Of a DNA stretch of 64,000 nucleotides, positions 16,704-25,199 are shown piece by piece (positions within the stretch are counted from its first letter, which is position 1; each line of letters begins with the position of its first letter). The stretch covers positions 147,038 to 211,037 of the forward strand of contig NZ_JAWDIR010000048.1 of assembly GCF_046156265.1 (NCBI RefSeq), written 5' to 3'. Origin of the DNA: CAMDHY01 sp046156265 (GTDB lineage Bacteria > Pseudomonadota > Alphaproteobacteria > Rhizobiales > Segnochrobactraceae). The notes under the pieces are model-generated. The model had not been told where the DNA came from and made no database searches. It saw nothing but the letters and a program-made list of their open reading frames with translations. The translations under genes were made by a program, and so were the position numbers.

Positions 16704-19022
16704 TCACCCCTGCGCGGCCCCGGCGGCGCGGATCGCCGCCCACACCGCCAGCGGCGTCGCCGGCATGTCGATGCGCGTCACGCCCGCCCCGCGCCGGAGC
16801 GCATCGGCGACCGCGTTCATCACCGCCGGCGTCGCGCCGATGGTGCCCGCCTCGCCGGCGCCCTTGATGCCCATGGCGTTCGTCGTCGACGGTACGTTGC
16901 GCGTCTCGAAGTGGATCGACGGCACGTCGTCGGCGCGCGGCAGCGCATAGTCGAGCAGCGAGGCGGTGATCAGCTGGCCGTCGGCGTCGTAGAGGGTGTT
17001 TTCCAGGATCGCCTGGCCGATCGACTGCACGACGCCGCCGTGCACCTGGCCGGCGAGCAGGATCGGGTTCACCGTGACGCCGAAGTCGTCGACGATGGTG
17101 TAGCGATCGAAGCTCGTCACGCCGGTCTCGGGGTCGATCTCGACCTCGACGATGTGCGTGCCGTTCGGATAGGTGCACTCGGTCTGCTTGACCTCGCCCT
17201 CGGTGGTGCGGTCGGCCGCGGGCATCGCGGCGGCGAGCGTCGCGAGGCTCACCGAGCGGTCGGTACCGACGATGCGCACCTCGCCCCCGACGAGCTCAAG
17301 ATCGGCCGGCGAGGTTTCCAGCTTGTCGGCGGCGGCAGCCTTGATCTTCTCCACCAGCGCACGGCTCGCCACGTCGATCGACGGCATGCCGAGCGGGATC
17401 GAGCGCGAGCCGCCGGTGCCGCCGCCGGTCTTCACCGCGTCGGTGTCGCCCTGCACGACCTTGATCTTGGAGATGTCGACGCCGAGGTGGTCGGCGATCA
17501 GCTGGGCGTAGGCGGTGGCGTGGCCCTGGCCGTTGGTCTGGGTGCCGATGAACAGCGTCAGCGTGCCGTCCGGATCGATCGACAGCTCGGCGCGCTCGGA
17601 GCCCGGGAAGGCGCACGCCTCGACGTAGCTCGCGAGCCCGAGGCCGCGATAGAGGCCACGCGCGGCGCTCTCCGCCACCCGCGCCTCGAAGCCGGCCACG
17701 TCCGCCTCGTCGAGCGCCCGGTCGAGATGGCCCGAGAACTCGCCGGTGTCGTACATGCGGCCGGTCTGGGTCGTGTAGGGCATCTGCTCGGGGCGGATGA
17801 AGTTGCGGTGGCGGATCTCCACCGGCGAGACGCCAGCGACGCGCGCCGCCTCCTCGACGAGGCGCTCCAGCACATAGGCCGCCTCCGGGCGGCCGGCGCC
17901 GCGGTATGCGTCGACCGGCACGGTGTTGGAGAAGGTGCCGCGCACCCGCACCTCCAGCGCCGGGATGTCGTAGACGCCGGTCGACATCGTCGCGCCGACC
18001 CACGGGATGAACGGCCCGAACTGGTGGAAATAGGCGCCGGCGGCGGCGATCAGGTCGACGCGCAGCGCCAGGAACTTGCCGTCGGCATCGAGCGCGAGTT
18101 CGGCCGTGGTGACGTTGTCGCGGCCCTGGGCGTCGGCGACGAAGTGCTCCATGCGGCCGCACTTCCACTTCACCGGCTTGCCCAGCCGCTCGGCTGCGAT
18201 CATGGCGATCGGATACTCGCGGTAGACCGGCATCTTCGGCCCGAAGCCGCCGCCGACGTCCGGCGTGATGATGCGGATGCGGGACGGGTCGACGTTGAGG
18301 ATGTCGCCGGCGAGGATTCCGCGCATGCCGTGGCCGCCCTGGGTGCCGACGGTGAGCGTCCAGCGCTCGGTGCCCGCGTCGTACTCGGCGATGCAGCCGC
18401 GCGGCTCCATGTAGTTGCAGACGAGGCGGTTGTTGATCACCTCGAGGCGCGCGACTTTCGCCGCCCTGGCGAACGCCGCCTCGGTCTTGCCCTTGTCGCC
18501 GAAGGCGTACTCGAAGGCGAGGTTGGTTCCGCGCTCCGGCCAGGCGAGCGGCGCGCCGGGATCGAGCGCGCCGACAGTGTCGATCACCGCCGGCAGCGTG
18601 TCGTACTCGATCTCGATGAGCTCGGCCGCCGCTTCCGCCGCCGCGAGCGTATCGGCGACCACCGCCGCCACCGCGTCGCCGACGTGCTTGACGATCTCGC
18701 CGCAGAGCAACGGGCGATAGGGCGGCACGACGGGGGTGCCGTTGGCCTGCTTCATGATCGCCTTGCAGGGCACGCCGCCGTAGCCCTCGAGGTCGGCCGA
18801 CGTCAGCACCATGTGGACGCCGGGGGCGGCGCGGGCCGCGTCGAGGCCACCGAGCGTGATGCGGGCGTGCGCCACCTGGCTGCGCACCACCGTCATCGCC
18901 AGCACGCCGGCGGGCACGATGTCGTCGACATAGCGGCCCCGCCCGGTGACGAGCGCGGCATCCTCGACGCGGCGCACGGGCGCGCCGATGCCGAACTTCG
19001 GGGGGGCGGTCATCTGGTTCAT
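16704..19022 (-). CDS. CoxL-like (form II) xanthine dehydrogenase family molybdopterin-binding subunit
   Basis: The 772-residue protein has IGAPVRRVEDAALVTGRGRYVDDI at its start, DVGGGFGPKMPVYREYP, and the active-site loop AYRGAGRPEAAY. That loop is the form II signature, not the AYxCSFR of true CO dehydrogenase. KGAGEAGTIGATPAVMNAV supplies the catalytic Glu. It has no signal peptide, so it is cytoplasmic, unlike the other two large subunits nearby. The FAD (CoxM) and 2Fe-2S (CoxS) partners are absent on both sides. A TetR gene follows. Start ATG 19022 is chosen for its GAGG; ATG 19013 is possible. The substrate is unknown. Confidence 0.9.
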   Translation of the reverse strand: MNQMTAPPKFGIGAPVRRVEDAALVTGRGRYVDDIVPAGVLAMTVVRSQVAHARITLGGLDAARAAPGVHMVLTSADLEGYGGVPCKAIMKQANGTPVVPPYRPLLCGEIVKHVGDAVAAVVADTLAAAEAAAELIEIEYDTLPAVIDTVGALDPGAPLAWPERGTNLAFEYAFGDKGKTEAAFARAAKVARLEVINNRLVCNYMEPRGCIAEYDAGTERWTLTVGTQGGHGMRGILAGDILNVDPSRIRIITPDVGGGFGPKMPVYREYPIAMIAAERLGKPVKWKCGRMEHFVADAQGRDNVTTAELALDADGKFLALRVDLIAAAGAYFHQFGPFIPWVGATMSTGVYDIPALEVRVRGTFSNTVPVDAYRGAGRPEAAYVLERLVEEAARVAGVSPVEIRHRNFIRPEQMPYTTQTGRMYDTGEFSGHLDRALDEADVAGFEARVAESAARGLYRGLGLASYVEACAFPGSERAELSIDPDGTLTLFIGTQTNGQGHATAYAQLIADHLGVDISKIKVVQGDTDAVKTGGGTGGSRSIPLGMPSIDVASRALVEKIKAAAADKLETSPADLELVGGEVRIVGTDRSVSLATLAAAMPAADRTTEGEVKQTECTYPNGTHIVEVEIDPETGVTSFDRYTIVDDFGVTVNPILLAGQVHGGVVQSIGQAILENTLYDADGQLITASLLDYALPRADDVPSIHFETRNVPSTTNAMGIKGAGEAGTIGATPAVMNAVADALRRGAGVTRIDMPATPLAVWAAIRAAGAAQG

Positions 19023-19152
19023 GGAGGCCTCGGTCGGAAGGCGCGGCCGCGTGGAGGCGCGGCGCACGAGAGGGTCTAATCTAGTCCGCGGAGCGGCGGA
19101 CGGCTACCGCAGTGCGGGGAGGAAGCGCAGTGGCCCAGGCACAGGCCGGCCG

Positions 19153-19644
19153 TCACTGGGCAGGCGGCAGTGACCCGCCCGGCCTGAAGTCGATGGTAAC
19201 GAAGACTGTTTCGAGTCCATGGCCGGCAGGCTCGGGAATGTCGTAGGGCTGGCAGTCCCTGACCGCCCGCTCCGCTGCGGCAATCGACGCTATCGCCTGC
19301 AAGCTGTCGGCTGGAGCGTCAGGCGCAATCGCCCTCGCCGAGAGGACGCGACCACTGCCCTCCAGTTGGACCCGAACCCGCATATCGAGGACTGCCCGCC
19401 CGAGTGTCGCGGGCGGCGCCACCCAACAGTCGGCGAGCCCCTTTGTCAGTACCTCGCGCAGGGCAACCTCCCTCTGCTCGGACAACCTACCGAACGAGGT
19501 CGAGTATATCGTCCCGCTCGACACCTCGACTTGTGACTGCACCATCGCGAACGAGACGGGCTCCTGTTCAGCCGGCCGGATCAGCCACCCGAGCGCGAAG
19601 ACGGCGACTGCGATCACACAGGCGACGCCCACCTGCCATCTCAT
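19153..19644 (-). CDS. Small membrane-anchored protein with a TolA C-terminal-like domain
   Basis: The 163-residue protein begins MRWQVGVACVIAVAVFALGWL, a single N-terminal membrane segment. The C-terminal half resembles the TolA C-terminal (domain III) pattern: DCWVAPPATLGRAVLDMRVRVQLEGSGRVLSA, then AAERAVRDCQPYDIP and a final strand ETVFVTIDFRPGG. Two cysteines at the typical places would form the domain's disulfide. The long helical domain II and the TolQ/TolR partners are absent, so this is not TolA itself. GAGGGGAGC precedes the ATG at 19644. The upstream ampG gene ends 20 bp away on the same strand, suggesting an operon concerned with the envelope. Confidence 0.65.
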   Translation of the reverse strand: MRWQVGVACVIAVAVFALGWLIRPAEQEPVSFAMVQSQVEVSSGTIYSTSFGRLSEQREVALREVLTKGLADCWVAPPATLGRAVLDMRVRVQLEGSGRVLSARAIAPDAPADSLQAIASIAAAERAVRDCQPYDIPEPAGHGLETVFVTIDFRPGGSLPPAQ

Positions 19645-19664
19645 CTTCGCGCTCCCCTCGCCGC

Positions 19665-20966
19665 TCAGCCTGGTGGGGGCGAGGCGGCCGGCGCGTCGCG
19701 CCCTGCGGTGTTCGCCGCGAACCAGGCGAGGATCGCCACGGGGATGCCGACGCAGGACGTCGCGATGAAGAAGGCCGGGTACCCCCAGGCATCGACCATG
19801 ACACCGGAGAGGCCGGCGACGAGCTTGCCCGGCAGCGCGTAGAGCGACGACAGCAGCGCGTACTGCGTGGCGGCGAAGCCCGGCCCCGTCAGGCCCGACA
19901 TGTAGGCGATCAGCACCGAGCCGGCGAAGCCGGCAGAGAAGTTGTCGACGGAGATCGCGAGCGTCAGAAGCACGATGTCCGCGCCGGCGTGGGCGAGCCA
20001 GGCGAACATGACGTTCGAGCCCGCCCCCGTCAGCGCCCCGATGACGAGGGCCGCGCGCATGCCGAGCACCGGCAGCAGCAGGCCGCCGGCGAAGGCGCCG
20101 GCGAGGCCGATCCAGACACCGTAGAGCTTCGAGACGTTGGCGATGTCGGTGAGCGTGAAGCCGACGTCGATGTAGAGCGGGTTCGCCATCACGCCGGCGA
20201 TGAAGTCGGGCAGGCGGTAGAGGGCGACCACCGGCAGGATGACGAGGAGCGCCAGGCCGTAGCGGCGCACGAGGTCGGCGAACGGCTCGACCACCGCCCC
20301 GCGGATGCTGAAGCCGCCGGTGCGGTCCGGCCGGTCGCGGTCGACGACGGGGGCGAGGAGGACAGCGGCGATGCCGACGGAGACGAGGCCGGCCATCGTC
20401 CAGTAGGCGGCCTGCCAGTCGACGAACTCGGCGATGTAGAGGGCGCCGGCGCCGGACGCCATCAGGGCGAAGCGGTAGCCGAGCTGGTAGGTCGCCGCCA
20501 TCGTGCCCTGCTTCTCGGTGGGCGCGGCGTCGATGCGCCAGCCGTCGACGACGATGTCCTGCGTCGCCCCGGCGAACGCCGTCAAAAGCGCCCCGGCGAT
20601 GGTGAGGCCGAGCGAGGTGGCGGGATCGGAGAGGCCGATGAGGAGCAGACCCGCGGCGACGGTGAGCTGCGCGACGATCATCCACGCCCGGCGCCGGCCG
20701 AGGAGACGGGCGAGGACGGGCACGTCGAAGCGGTCGACGACGGGTGCCCAGACGAACTTGAACGAGTAGGCGAGCGCCACCCACGACAGCAGCCCGATCT
20801 CGGTGCGCGAGACGCCTGCCCCGCGCAGCCACGCCGACAGCGTCCCGAAGACGAGCAAGAGCGGCAGGCCGGACGAGAAGCCGAGCAGCAGCATGACGAA
20901 GACGCGCCGCTCGCCGAGAAAGGCGATGCGCTCCCGCCACGTCGGCTTGCCGGCGGCGGCGCTCAT
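19665..20966 (-). CDS. ampG: AmpG-family muropeptide permease (MFS)
   Basis: The 433-residue protein shows 12 or more hydrophobic segments and the AmpG-type start: RVFVMLLLGFSSGLPLLLVFGTLSAWLRGAGVSRTEIGL. SYSFKFVWAPVVDR-like and GATQDIVVDGWRID motifs follow, which are characteristic of AmpG. The family imports anhydromuropeptides released during peptidoglycan turnover. The ATG at 20966 is the family start. The TolA-C-like gene follows after 20 bp. Upstream lies a 256-bp gap containing a long inverted repeat. No beta-lactamase gene is visible, so any role in resistance is not supported here. Confidence 0.9.
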   Translation of the reverse strand: MSAAAGKPTWRERIAFLGERRVFVMLLLGFSSGLPLLLVFGTLSAWLRGAGVSRTEIGLLSWVALAYSFKFVWAPVVDRFDVPVLARLLGRRRAWMIVAQLTVAAGLLLIGLSDPATSLGLTIAGALLTAFAGATQDIVVDGWRIDAAPTEKQGTMAATYQLGYRFALMASGAGALYIAEFVDWQAAYWTMAGLVSVGIAAVLLAPVVDRDRPDRTGGFSIRGAVVEPFADLVRRYGLALLVILPVVALYRLPDFIAGVMANPLYIDVGFTLTDIANVSKLYGVWIGLAGAFAGGLLLPVLGMRAALVIGALTGAGSNVMFAWLAHAGADIVLLTLAISVDNFSAGFAGSVLIAYMSGLTGPGFAATQYALLSSLYALPGKLVAGLSGVMVDAWGYPAFFIATSCVGIPVAILAWFAANTAGRDAPAASPPPG

Positions 20967-21056
20967 GCGGGGCGGCCGCTGCAGGCGGCGGGTGCGGGTG
21001 TGGCGGGGGTCACCGCGTCGGGCGTCGCCCGCTCAAACTGGCGTGGTGCCCGCGGC

Positions 21057-21173
21057 TCCCCCTCCCTGCCCTCCCCCGCGAGGGGGGAGGGTTCGCGCAG
21101 AGTTTTGGGCCGACCGACTGCCCCAAGCACAACGGAAACCCTCCCCCCTCGCGGGGGAGGGCAGGGAGGGGGG
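21057..21173. repeat. Long GC-rich inverted repeat between rluC and ampG
   Basis: Arms at about 21057-21092 and 21137-21173 are near-perfect inverted copies of about 36 bp. The core is CCCTCCCCCGCGAGGGGGGA on the left, mirrored on the right, with a 44-nt loop. The RNA would fold into a very stable hairpin. Each arm also contains a small hairpin. Similar palindromic elements are dispersed in related genomes; here it may act as an RNA-processing or transcription-attenuation site after rluC. Confidence 0.8.
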
Positions 21174-21222
21174 GCGCCGCGAGTGCCGACGCTCCCGTAG
21201 CGCGCGACCGGAGCAGCACCCC

Positions 21223-22401
21223 TCATTCGTCCGGCGCCTCCTCGATCGGGTCGTACTGGGTGGCATCGAAGCCGAGGAGGTTCCACGACTGCTTCATGTG
21301 GTCGGGCAAGGGTGCCGAGACGTCGAGCTTGCCGGTGCCCGAGGGGTGCGGCAGCGTGATGCGGCGGGCGTGCAGGTGCAGGCGGTTCTGGATGCCGCCG
21401 GGCAGCTCCCAGTTCTCCACCTCGAAATATTTCGGGTCGCCGACGATCGGGTGGCCGATGTGGGCGGTGTGGGCACGCAGCTGGTGGGTGCGCCCCGTCA
21501 CCGGACGGAGCGACAGCCACGACATCTGCTGGCCGGCCTGGTCGACGACCGCGTAGTAGGTGACGGCGTGCACCGCGTCGTCCTCGCCGTGGCGGGCGAT
21601 CCGCATGCGCTCGCCGTCGGGGCCGGTGCCCTTGGCGAGGAAGGTCGAGATGCGGCCCTGGTTCGGCTTCGGCACGCCCTTCACCAGCGCCCAGTAGACC
21701 TTGCGGGTGGAGCGCGCCCGGAACGCCGCGGTGAGGTGCGTCGCGGCGAGGCGCGTGCGCGCCACCACCAGCACGCCTGTGGTGTCACGGTCGAGCCGGT
21801 GGACGAGCCGCGGCTTCTGGCCCTTGGAGTCGAGGAGCGATTCCAGCATGCCGTCGATGTGGCGCGTCAGGCCGGAGCCACCCTGCACGGCGAGGCCGAA
21901 CGGCTTGTTGAAGACGTAGACGTCGCGGTCCTCGTAGAGGAGCATCGACCGCAGCGTCTCGGCATCGCCGGCACGCCCAGTGCCGTACTTGGTGACGACG
22001 GCCTTGCCAGTGGCGGGCTGGGCAGCCCCCTCCGCGGCAAGCGCCTTCGCCTTGGCGCGCGCCCGGGCGGCCTTCGAGCCCGGCAGGCTGGCGAGGAAGA
22101 CGGCCTCCTCGTCCGGTTCGGCGTTCTCGTCCGCGTTCTCGTGCTCTTGCCGGCCGTCGTCCTCATCGTCGCGCTCGGCGTCGAGGCCGGGCGGCGGCGT
22201 CAGCGGCGGCACCCGCACCATCTGGCCGGGCTCGAGCCGGGTCGAGGTCTTGACCCGGCCGCCGTCGACCCGCACCTGGCCGGTCCGCACCAGCTTCTGC
22301 AGCCGGCCGAAGGCGAGGTCGGGGTAGTGCGACTTGAACCAGCGGTCGAGCCGCATTCCGGCTTCATCGCGGCCGACGGTGATGGTGGCGATTCCTGACA
22401 T
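21223..22401 (-). CDS. rluC: RluA-family 23S rRNA pseudouridine synthase (RluC-like)
   Basis: The 392-residue protein has an N-terminal S4 RNA-binding domain (residues about 1-66). The catalytic domain contains HRLDRDTTGVLVV at 201-213, with D204 as the expected catalytic Asp, and FNKPFGLAVQGGSGLTRHIDG upstream. Between them is an unusually long, highly charged linker (about 67-150), first acidic and then Lys/Ala-rich. RluC modifies uridines in 23S rRNA in the cytoplasm. I chose the ATG at 22401 (MSGIATITVG), where S4 homology begins, and rejected the longer frame to 22503. The gene is divergent from the zinc-ribbon hypothetical gene. Confidence 0.9.
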   Translation of the reverse strand: MSGIATITVGRDEAGMRLDRWFKSHYPDLAFGRLQKLVRTGQVRVDGGRVKTSTRLEPGQMVRVPPLTPPPGLDAERDDEDDGRQEHENADENAEPDEEAVFLASLPGSKAARARAKAKALAAEGAAQPATGKAVVTKYGTGRAGDAETLRSMLLYEDRDVYVFNKPFGLAVQGGSGLTRHIDGMLESLLDSKGQKPRLVHRLDRDTTGVLVVARTRLAATHLTAAFRARSTRKVYWALVKGVPKPNQGRISTFLAKGTGPDGERMRIARHGEDDAVHAVTYYAVVDQAGQQMSWLSLRPVTGRTHQLRAHTAHIGHPIVGDPKYFEVENWELPGGIQNRLHLHARRITLPHPSGTGKLDVSAPLPDHMKQSWNLLGFDATQYDPIEEAPDE

Positions 22402-22533
22402 GCCGGCATTGTCAATCAGGAACCGGGTTGCGGCACAAGGCGAAGCCGCTTCCTTGGCCCGGACGGCCGCCCATCTGGCGAGATTGCGGCGGCAGTGGCA
22501 CAATTTGGAATTGAAGAAACGGGGAAGGACGAG

Positions 22534-23055
22534 ATGACGACTGAAGCTTCAGAGACGACCGTCGGCCCGGATGTGCACCCACGGCTTCTGACCCCTTTCG
22601 CCTTCGATATGGTCGAGTTCGAGGAAGCGCCGGAGTTCGCCTACAGGGCCTACACCCTCGCGTGCCAAGCATGTGGCGGACCCGCTTTCGAGATGATTCG
22701 GACCTACGTCCATCGCGCCGACATCAATGAAGAAGCAATCGCCGGCATGTCGCTGCGGTGTATTGCGTGTGGTGAGACAAGGCCACTCTTCGACGGCAGC
22801 AAGGATGGTTACGAGGGCGAGCTGGGATATGGCACCGCCCTGGCGGGGAAAACCTACGGCAAGCCCCTCACCGCCGTCGATGGAACGCCGTATCCTCCGG
22901 GCCCGATCAAGGCCGGCTTCGCGTACAATGGCGATGAGTACGTAGGGACCGCCCTCGAGGAAGGCCGCAGGCCCGTCGACCTGTTCGACTGGTTCACCGG
23001 CTTCACCCTACTGGATGGTGAGTGGGTTGAAGCTTTCAGCTACGAGTGTGCGTAG
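22534..23055 (+). CDS. Hypothetical protein with a CxxC-CxxC zinc-ribbon pattern
   Basis: The 173-residue product starts at the ATG at 22534 (MTTEASETTVG) behind GGGGAAGGAC; a 13-residue longer form from 22495 is possible. Two CxxC knuckles, CQACG and CIACG about 40 residues apart, suggest a structural zinc site. The rest is soluble and rich in aromatic and acidic residues, ending FDWFTGFTLLDGEWVEAFSYECA. No family is recognised and no function is assigned. Its 3' end overlaps the possible ATG of the AlkA-like gene by 41 bp in another frame. Base composition is slightly less GC-rich than its neighbours, which may hint at later acquisition. Confidence 0.7.
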   Translation: MTTEASETTVGPDVHPRLLTPFAFDMVEFEEAPEFAYRAYTLACQACGGPAFEMIRTYVHRADINEEAIAGMSLRCIACGETRPLFDGSKDGYEGELGYGTALAGKTYGKPLTAVDGTPYPPGPIKAGFAYNGDEYVGTALEEGRRPVDLFDWFTGFTLLDGEWVEAFSYECA

Positions 23056-23689
23056 CATCGAGACCGACGCGGACGTCACGGCGGGCGTCGCCGCCCTGGT
23101 GGCGGCCGATCCGCGGCTCGCGCCGATCGCCGCGATCGCCGGGCCGCTGCCGCTCAGGCGCGGCAAGCCGGGGTTCGAGGGGCTCACCCGCATCGTCATG
23201 GGCCAGCAGGTCTCGACGGCGAGCGCGGCGGCGATCTTCGGCCGACTTCATGCCGCCGGCGGCCACGAGGCGGTGGGTTTCGCCGCCCTCGACGACGCGG
23301 CGCTCCGGGCCTGCGGGCTGTCGGCGGCGAAGGTGAGGACGATGCGGGCCGCCGCCGCCGCCGTCCTCGAGGGCCGGCTCGACCTCGACCATCTTGCATC
23401 GCTGCCGGCCGACGAGGCGCACGCCGCCCTGACCGTGCTGCCGGGCGTCGGGCCGTGGACGGTCGACCTCTATCTCTTGTTCTGCGCCGGCCATCCGGAC
23501 GTCTTCCCGTCCGGCGACCTCGCCCTGCAGATCGCCGTGGCCGACGGACTTGGCCTGCCGGCGCGTCCGAAGGCGAAGGCGCTCGATTCCATAGCGGCCC
23601 CGTGGGCGCCGTGGCGGTCGGTGGCCGCGCGGCTCTGGTGGGGCTACTATCGGGCGCGCCGCGAGGGCCGCGAGGGCGCGCCGCTCTGA
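23015..23689 (+). CDS. DNA-3-methyladenine glycosylase II (AlkA-type, HhH-GPD)
   Basis: The protein carries the HhH-GPD superfamily core: VLPGVGPWTVDLYLLF (helix-hairpin-helix, about 141-156), then DVFPSGDLAL with D168 as the expected catalytic Asp. The N-terminal part has RIVMGQQVSTASA, typical of short AlkA relatives without the extra N-terminal domain of E. coli AlkA. It removes alkylated bases from DNA. The ATG at 23015 lies inside the previous gene; a GTG at 23048 would reduce the overlap to a few bases and is equally plausible. An esterase gene follows 76 bp downstream. Confidence 0.88.
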   Translation: MVSGLKLSATSVRSIETDADVTAGVAALVAADPRLAPIAAIAGPLPLRRGKPGFEGLTRIVMGQQVSTASAAAIFGRLHAAGGHEAVGFAALDDAALRACGLSAAKVRTMRAAAAAVLEGRLDLDHLASLPADEAHAALTVLPGVGPWTVDLYLLFCAGHPDVFPSGDLALQIAVADGLGLPARPKAKALDSIAAPWAPWRSVAARLWWGYYRARREGREGAPL

Positions 23690-23765
23690 GCCGCAGTCGG
23701 GGCCCCGCACCGCCAATCGGTTCGCCTCGTCGCCGAGGTTGCGCCAATCAAAGGGAGCCGCCCCC

Positions 23766-24413
23766 GTGCTCGACGGACCCCGCCTCGCCCCCGCCTCCGG
23801 CCGCCCGGCGAAAGGGCTCGTGGTGTTCGTGCACGGCTACGGCGCCGACGGCAACGACCTGATCGAGCTCGGTCGCCACTTCGCGCGCGACATGCCCGAC
23901 ATCGCCTTCGTCGCCCCGCACGCCCCCGAACCGTGCGCGATGAGCCCGGGCGGGCGGCAGTGGTTCCCGCTGACGATGCGTGATCCGGCGGAGGTGCCGC
24001 GCGGCGTCGCCCGCGCCGCGCCGGCGCTCGACGCGTTCCTGTCGCAGGAGCTCGGGCGGATGCGGCTGCCGGCCTCGGCGCTGGCGCTCGTCGGCTTCAG
24101 CCAGGGCACGATGATGGCGCTCGACGTCGGCCTTTCCCGCCGGCCGGCGATCGCCGCGATCGTCGGCTTCTCCGGCCTGCTCGCCCGCCCGGACACGCTC
24201 GCAGCCGCGCCGCGGCCGTCGCCGCCGGTGGTGCTGGTGCACGGCGACCAGGACGACGTGCTGCCGGTCGAGTACCTGCCGATGGCGTGCGAGGCGCTGG
24301 CGGCCGCCGAGATCCCGGTCGAGTGGCACATTGCCCCGGGCCTGTCGCACGGCATCGACGAATCAGGCCTCGCGATTGCCGCCAGCGTGCTGCGCCGCGC
24401 CCTGCCGCACTGA
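23766..24413 (+). CDS. Alpha/beta hydrolase, carboxylesterase/phospholipase family
   Basis: The protein of about 215 residues has the order VVFVHGYGADGNDL (oxyanion region), GFSQGTMMALD (nucleophile Ser), VHGDQDDVLP (Asp) and LSHGIDESG (His). This is the serine-hydrolase triad of the YpfH/EstB-type carboxylesterase family. I chose the GTG at 23766 because AAAGGGAG lies at a good distance; the frame also extends to a TTG at 23739. It has no signal peptide, so it is cytoplasmic. The natural substrate is unknown; short-chain esters are typical. The upstream AlkA-like gene and downstream HNH gene are on the same strand but separated by 70-150 bp. Confidence 0.87.
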   Translation: MLDGPRLAPASGRPAKGLVVFVHGYGADGNDLIELGRHFARDMPDIAFVAPHAPEPCAMSPGGRQWFPLTMRDPAEVPRGVARAAPALDAFLSQELGRMRLPASALALVGFSQGTMMALDVGLSRRPAIAAIVGFSGLLARPDTLAAAPRPSPPVVLVHGDQDDVLPVEYLPMACEALAAAEIPVEWHIAPGLSHGIDESGLAIAASVLRRALPH

Positions 24414-24469
24414 GCGCGACGATCGTAGCCGACGATGAATTCTGCCCGCGGGTGTGTCGTCGCGTCGAC

Positions 24470-24497
24470 TTCACACGGCTGACACGGAGGCTATAGA
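24470..24497 (+). promoter_or_regulatory. Possible sigma-70-type promoter of the HNH gene
   Basis: TTCACA at 24470-24475 and TATAGA at 24492-24497 are separated by 16 bp, upstream of the HNH gene and within its 156-bp leader. The match to consensus is partial and no start site is known. Confidence 0.3.
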
Positions 24498-24569
24498 CTA
24501 TCGACGGTACTCGAGAATCGTTCGTCCGGACGGTGGGTGCGGGACTGGCCGGACGGTTGGAGTGGTGTC

Positions 24570-25127
24570 TTGACCATCCACGTCTCTCCCGACGCGCATC
24601 CGACCCTTGTCCTGAACGCCGACTATCGGCCGCTCAGCTACTACCCCTTGTCCTTGTGGTCGTGGCAGGACGCCATCAAGGCGGTCTTCATGGATCGCGT
24701 GAACATCGTGTCGGAATACGACTTCACGGTGCGCAGCCCGTCGTTCGAGATGCGGCTGCCGAGCGTCGTGTCGCTGAAGACCTACATCCGCCCGGCGCGC
24801 AACCCGGCGTTCACGCGCTTCAACGTCTTCCTGCGCGACCGCTTCGAGTGCCAGTACTGCGGCTCGACCGACGACCTCACCTTCGACCACCTGATGCCGC
24901 GCTCGAAGGGCGGGCAGACGGAGTGGGAGAACGTGCTCGCCGCCTGCTCGCCCTGCAACCTGCGCAAGGGCAACAAGCGCTGCGAGGAAGTCGCGATGTT
25001 CCCGCGCCAGCACCCCTACCGGCCGACCGTGCAGGACCTGCACAACAACGGCCGGCTGTTCCCGCCCAACTACCTGCACGACAGCTGGATGGACTTCCTC
25101 TACTGGGACGCCGAGCTGGAGCCGTAG
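24570..25127 (+). CDS. HNH endonuclease family protein
   Basis: The protein of about 185 residues ends with an HNH/zinc module: RFECQYCGSTDDLTFDHLMPRSKGGQTEWENVLAACSPCNLRKGNK. The two CxxC pairs bind the structural zinc, and D-H...N...H-like positions belong to the beta-beta-alpha-metal site. The upstream half (HPTLVLNADYRPLSYYPLSLWSWQDAIKAVF) is conserved in alphaproteobacterial relatives. I prefer the TTG at 24570 because GGAG lies 7 bp upstream; a GTG at 24537 is possible. There is no restriction-modification partner nearby. Such stand-alone HNH proteins are common housekeeping-like genes in the order; their DNA target is unknown. Confidence 0.85.
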   Translation: MTIHVSPDAHPTLVLNADYRPLSYYPLSLWSWQDAIKAVFMDRVNIVSEYDFTVRSPSFEMRLPSVVSLKTYIRPARNPAFTRFNVFLRDRFECQYCGSTDDLTFDHLMPRSKGGQTEWENVLAACSPCNLRKGNKRCEEVAMFPRQHPYRPTVQDLHNNGRLFPPNYLHDSWMDFLYWDAELEP

Positions 25128-25199
25128 GCCCGGGCGTGGCGGCTGGACAGGGCGCTACCGGCGTTTCTCGCCGGCGCTGCCGGTGTCCCTCGCTGCCGT

